A DNA stretch of 64,000 bases. It comes from Pseudomonas peradeniyensis. GTDB taxonomy: Bacteria > Pseudomonadota > Gammaproteobacteria > Pseudomonadales > Pseudomonadaceae. Under the pieces are notes generated by a model. It was given only the letters and a program-made list of their open reading frames with translations. It was not told the origin of the DNA and made no database searches. The DNA lies in NCBI RefSeq assembly GCF_014268935.2, contig NZ_JABWRJ020000004.1, positions 248,001 through 312,000 on the forward strand, written 5' to 3'. Below are positions 61,987 through 64,000 of the stretch, piece after piece. Numbering within the stretch: the stretch's first letter is position 1; every line of letters begins with the position of its first letter. A program made the translations under genes and the position numbers.

Positions 61987-63330
61987 TCAGAGGATCGACA
62001 GTGGGTACTCGACGATCACCCGCACCTCGTCCAGGTCCGATTCGAAGGCCGTGGCCCGGGTGGTGGCCTGGCGCACGCGCAGCGACAGGTCCTTGGCCGC
62101 GCCGGTCTGCACCACGTACTTGACCTCGATGTCGCGCTCCCAGCGCTTCTGGTCGGTGAGCGGGTCACCGTTGTCGTCACGGCGCATGTAGTAGGCGTTG
62201 GCGTGGCTGTAGTCGGCGTCGCTGCCACGGCCGTAGCGGGTCATGAACGACAGCCCCGGCACACCGTAGGCGGCCATGTTCAGGTCGTAGCGCAGCATCC
62301 ACGAGCGCTCCTTCGGCGAGTTGAAGTCGCTGTACTGGATGGAGTTGTCGAGGAAGATCGAGTCGGACTGGCGCAGGTAGTCGAAATCGTCGTCGCCGTT
62401 GTTGCGCTGGTGGGTCAGCGCGAGGGTGTGGGCGCCGTAGCGCACGCCGAGCTTGGCGCTCCAGATGTCGTTGTCGAACTGCCCCAGGCGCTGACGCCCT
62501 TCATCCTTGGCGTTGTAGAAATTGAACCCGCCGATCAGCGCCAGCTCATCCGACAACGGCCAGGTCACGCTGGTGCCGGCGTAGTACTGGTTCCACACAT
62601 CCTTCAGGCGACTGCCGAACAGGCTCACGCTGACGTTTTCGTTGATCGCGTAGTCGCCGCCGCCGTAGGCGATCCATGGCGAGTCCACCGCGCCGCCGTA
62701 GAAGGTCACGAAGTTCTCGCGCAGGTCGCTGGACACCGGCTGGCTCATGGCGTGCAGGCGCCCGGCTTGCAGCGTCAGGCCTTGCAGGCTGGTGTTCTCC
62801 AGGGTCACCCCGCGAAAGCTTTCCGGCAGCAGCCGCGAGTCGCCGGCAGCGACCACCGGGTTGACCGGGAACACATCGCCCACCCGCAGCACGGTGTCGA
62901 ACAGGCGCACCTTGGCCGCGCCGCCGACCTTGCTGTATTCGTCGCGGGCCTGGCCATCACGGTCCACCGGCAGCACGTCGAACGAACTGCGCCCGCCGTT
63001 GCGCCCGCCACCGGTGTCGAGCTTGAGCCCGAGCATGGCGAAGGCATCCACGCCGACACCCACCGTGCCCTGGGTGAAGCCGGATTCGAAGCGGGTGATG
63101 ATGGCGTGGGCCCAGGCTTCGGAGTAGCCGTTGTCGCTGGCCTTGGCGGGGTTGTAGGTGGGCGCGCGACCGTCGCGATGGTCACGGTTGAAGTAGTAAT
63201 TGCGGTTGAGCACGCTCAGGCGGCTGCCCTCGATGAACCCTTCCTGCTGCTCTTGCGCGGCCCAGGCCGAGGGGCCGAAGCCGGCCAGCGCCACCAGGGC
63301 GGCCAGGGAAAGTGTTGGATTGCTTGTCAT
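61987..63330 (-). CDS. OprD-family outer membrane porin
   Basis: A 447-residue substrate-specific porin of the OprD/OccD-OccK family. The signal peptide ends near SAWAAQ, and the start of the barrel is EGFIEGSRLSVLNRNYYFNRDHRDG, diagnostic for the family. SEAWAHAIITRFESGFTQGTVGVGVDAFAMLGLKLD follows (positions ~70-106). Typical substrates are small carboxylates or amino acids. It lies just upstream of, and on the same strand as, the molybdenum hydroxylase operon, so it may admit its substrate or precursor; this is an inference. Confidence 0.9.
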   Translation of the reverse strand: MTSNPTLSLAALVALAGFGPSAWAAQEQQEGFIEGSRLSVLNRNYYFNRDHRDGRAPTYNPAKASDNGYSEAWAHAIITRFESGFTQGTVGVGVDAFAMLGLKLDTGGGRNGGRSSFDVLPVDRDGQARDEYSKVGGAAKVRLFDTVLRVGDVFPVNPVVAAGDSRLLPESFRGVTLENTSLQGLTLQAGRLHAMSQPVSSDLRENFVTFYGGAVDSPWIAYGGGDYAINENVSVSLFGSRLKDVWNQYYAGTSVTWPLSDELALIGGFNFYNAKDEGRQRLGQFDNDIWSAKLGVRYGAHTLALTHQRNNGDDDFDYLRQSDSIFLDNSIQYSDFNSPKERSWMLRYDLNMAAYGVPGLSFMTRYGRGSDADYSHANAYYMRRDDNGDPLTDQKRWERDIEVKYVVQTGAAKDLSLRVRQATTRATAFESDLDEVRVIVEYPLSIL

Positions 63331-63609
63331 CCGTTGCTCCTTCGATTGCGGCTGTTCTTGTTGTCGGGCCTTGGCGCTGGAGCGTCCCTGGTCTGGCCAG
63401 ATGCGTGCGCACCCAGCCCCGTTGGCCGAGCCTGATGCTCGCCGCTGGCGGATAACGGGAAGGTGATGAGAGGATTACAATCGTGTCATTCGCGGCCGTG
63501 GAATCGGCATCCCCGGCCACCTTTCATATCTGTAACCCGGGCGTCATGCCGCTGTCGGCTGCCCGTCGCTAGCGTGGACTGCGAAACGAACCTTTCGGAG
63601 ATACGCACC

Positions 63610-63933
63610 ATGCTACGACCGACCCTGATAGCCGCCCTGCTGGCGCTTTCTCTTTCGGCCCAGGCCACGGGCTTTTCCAGGCTGGACAACGAGCAGCTGC
63701 TCGAGGACCACCAGCAGGCCGTGGCGGCCTACGCGGCGCAACGCGCCAAGCCGATGCCGGAGATCGTCGACTATCGCTATGGCATGAAGCTCGACGTCGC
63801 CCGCCTCGTGCGCCAGTCGGGCGACCCGCGCACCTGCGAAGTAGTGCCTCGGCTGATGACCTTCGAGGACAGCCAGGGCACCCTGCGCACCGTGCGTTAC
63901 TCGGTGCAGTCGCAATGCATCAACAACAAGTAG
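63610..63933 (+). CDS. DUF2790 small exported protein
   Basis: A 107-residue secreted protein. The signal peptide MLRPTLIAALLALSLSAQA is followed by a 25-residue spacer and the DUF2790 domain: DYRYGMKLDVARL, TCEVVPRLMTFEDSQGTLRTV, and a terminal Cys in QSQCINNK. CGGAGAT precedes the ATG. Function unknown. It is divergent from the porin gene across a 279-bp region with no other visible gene. Confidence 0.85.
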   Translation: MLRPTLIAALLALSLSAQATGFSRLDNEQLLEDHQQAVAAYAAQRAKPMPEIVDYRYGMKLDVARLVRQSGDPRTCEVVPRLMTFEDSQGTLRTVRYSVQSQCINNK

Positions 63934-63934
63934 C

Positions 63935-64000
63935 TCAGCCGCGCAGCCCGTCCACCAGCTGCAGGCTGTTGCGCCCGCCGCGCTTGGAGGCGTACAGCAG
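63935..64000 (-). CDS. GGDEF-domain protein, C-terminal fragment
   Basis: Only the last 21 residues and stop are in the window: LLYASKRGGRNSLQLVDGLRG. This matches the end of a diguanylate cyclase GGDEF domain (ALYxAKRxGRN). The rest lies beyond the right edge, so activity cannot be judged. Confidence 0.75.
   Translation of the reverse strand: MLYASKRGGRNSLQLVDGLRG

Overview
The window is GC-rich, gene-dense chromosomal DNA from a fluorescent Pseudomonas, most likely the P. putida group. The evidence is a pyoverdine synthetase and Fpv iron-release operon, many P. putida-type REP palindromes (GCGGGNAAGCCCGCTCCTACA), and the Pseudomonas families DUF2790, DUF1842, PagL, OprD and short RHS-core proteins. 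No rRNA, tRNA or CRISPR array was found.

Region 1 (1-15880) is the pyoverdine locus. On the minus strand a SyrP-like aspartyl hydroxylase is followed by a C-A-T synthetase whose pocket residues read as a lysine code. A second synthetase (C-A-T-E, cut by the left window edge) reads as an aspartate code. Together they predict ...Lys-(D-)beta-OH-Asp... in the peptide chain. Divergent from these, two tandem FpvG-type reductase genes lead fpvHJK and fpvCDEF, which in P. aeruginosa reduce and release iron from ferri-pyoverdine in the periplasm and import it. Almost every gene in this operon overlaps the next by 4 bases.

Region 2 (15889-20058) holds a REP pair, a DUF1615 lipoprotein with an isochorismatase-like hydrolase, and a long imperfect inverted repeat. 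One arm of that repeat is interrupted by an intact IS3-family (IS150-type) element with a 3-bp target duplication. A 7x heptamer tandem repeat follows.

Region 3 (20059-33300) mixes metabolism, transport and RNA modification: OsmC, two divergent methyltransferases, two MFS transporters, a LysR regulator, TrmK, RidA, an RlhA-like U32 protein and a universal stress protein. Between them sit two orphan RHS-core proteins. They share an N-terminal core and an upstream motif but have divergent, three-hydrophobic-segment C-terminal tails. They are the least explained genes here.

Region 4 (33294-45115) carries PagL, a PhyH oxygenase, divergent ptrR/sad, a second PanB with a MocR regulator, and a glutamylated-polyamine catabolic group (AraC regulator, puuA-like, binding protein, puuB-like).

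Region 5 (45126-55354) carries a lone XRE regulator, a DUF3313 lipoprotein, two tandem DUF1842 genes, a serine transporter and serine dehydratase with a divergent LysR gene, a LysR/quinone oxidoreductase pair, and a coupled hchA/LuxR-solo pair.

Region 6 (55512-64000) is a complete molybdenum hydroxylase operon (large subunit with Tat signal, 2Fe-2S subunit, triheme cytochrome c, XdhC, MocA-like). An OprD porin, a DUF2790 protein and the C-terminal tip of a GGDEF protein complete it.
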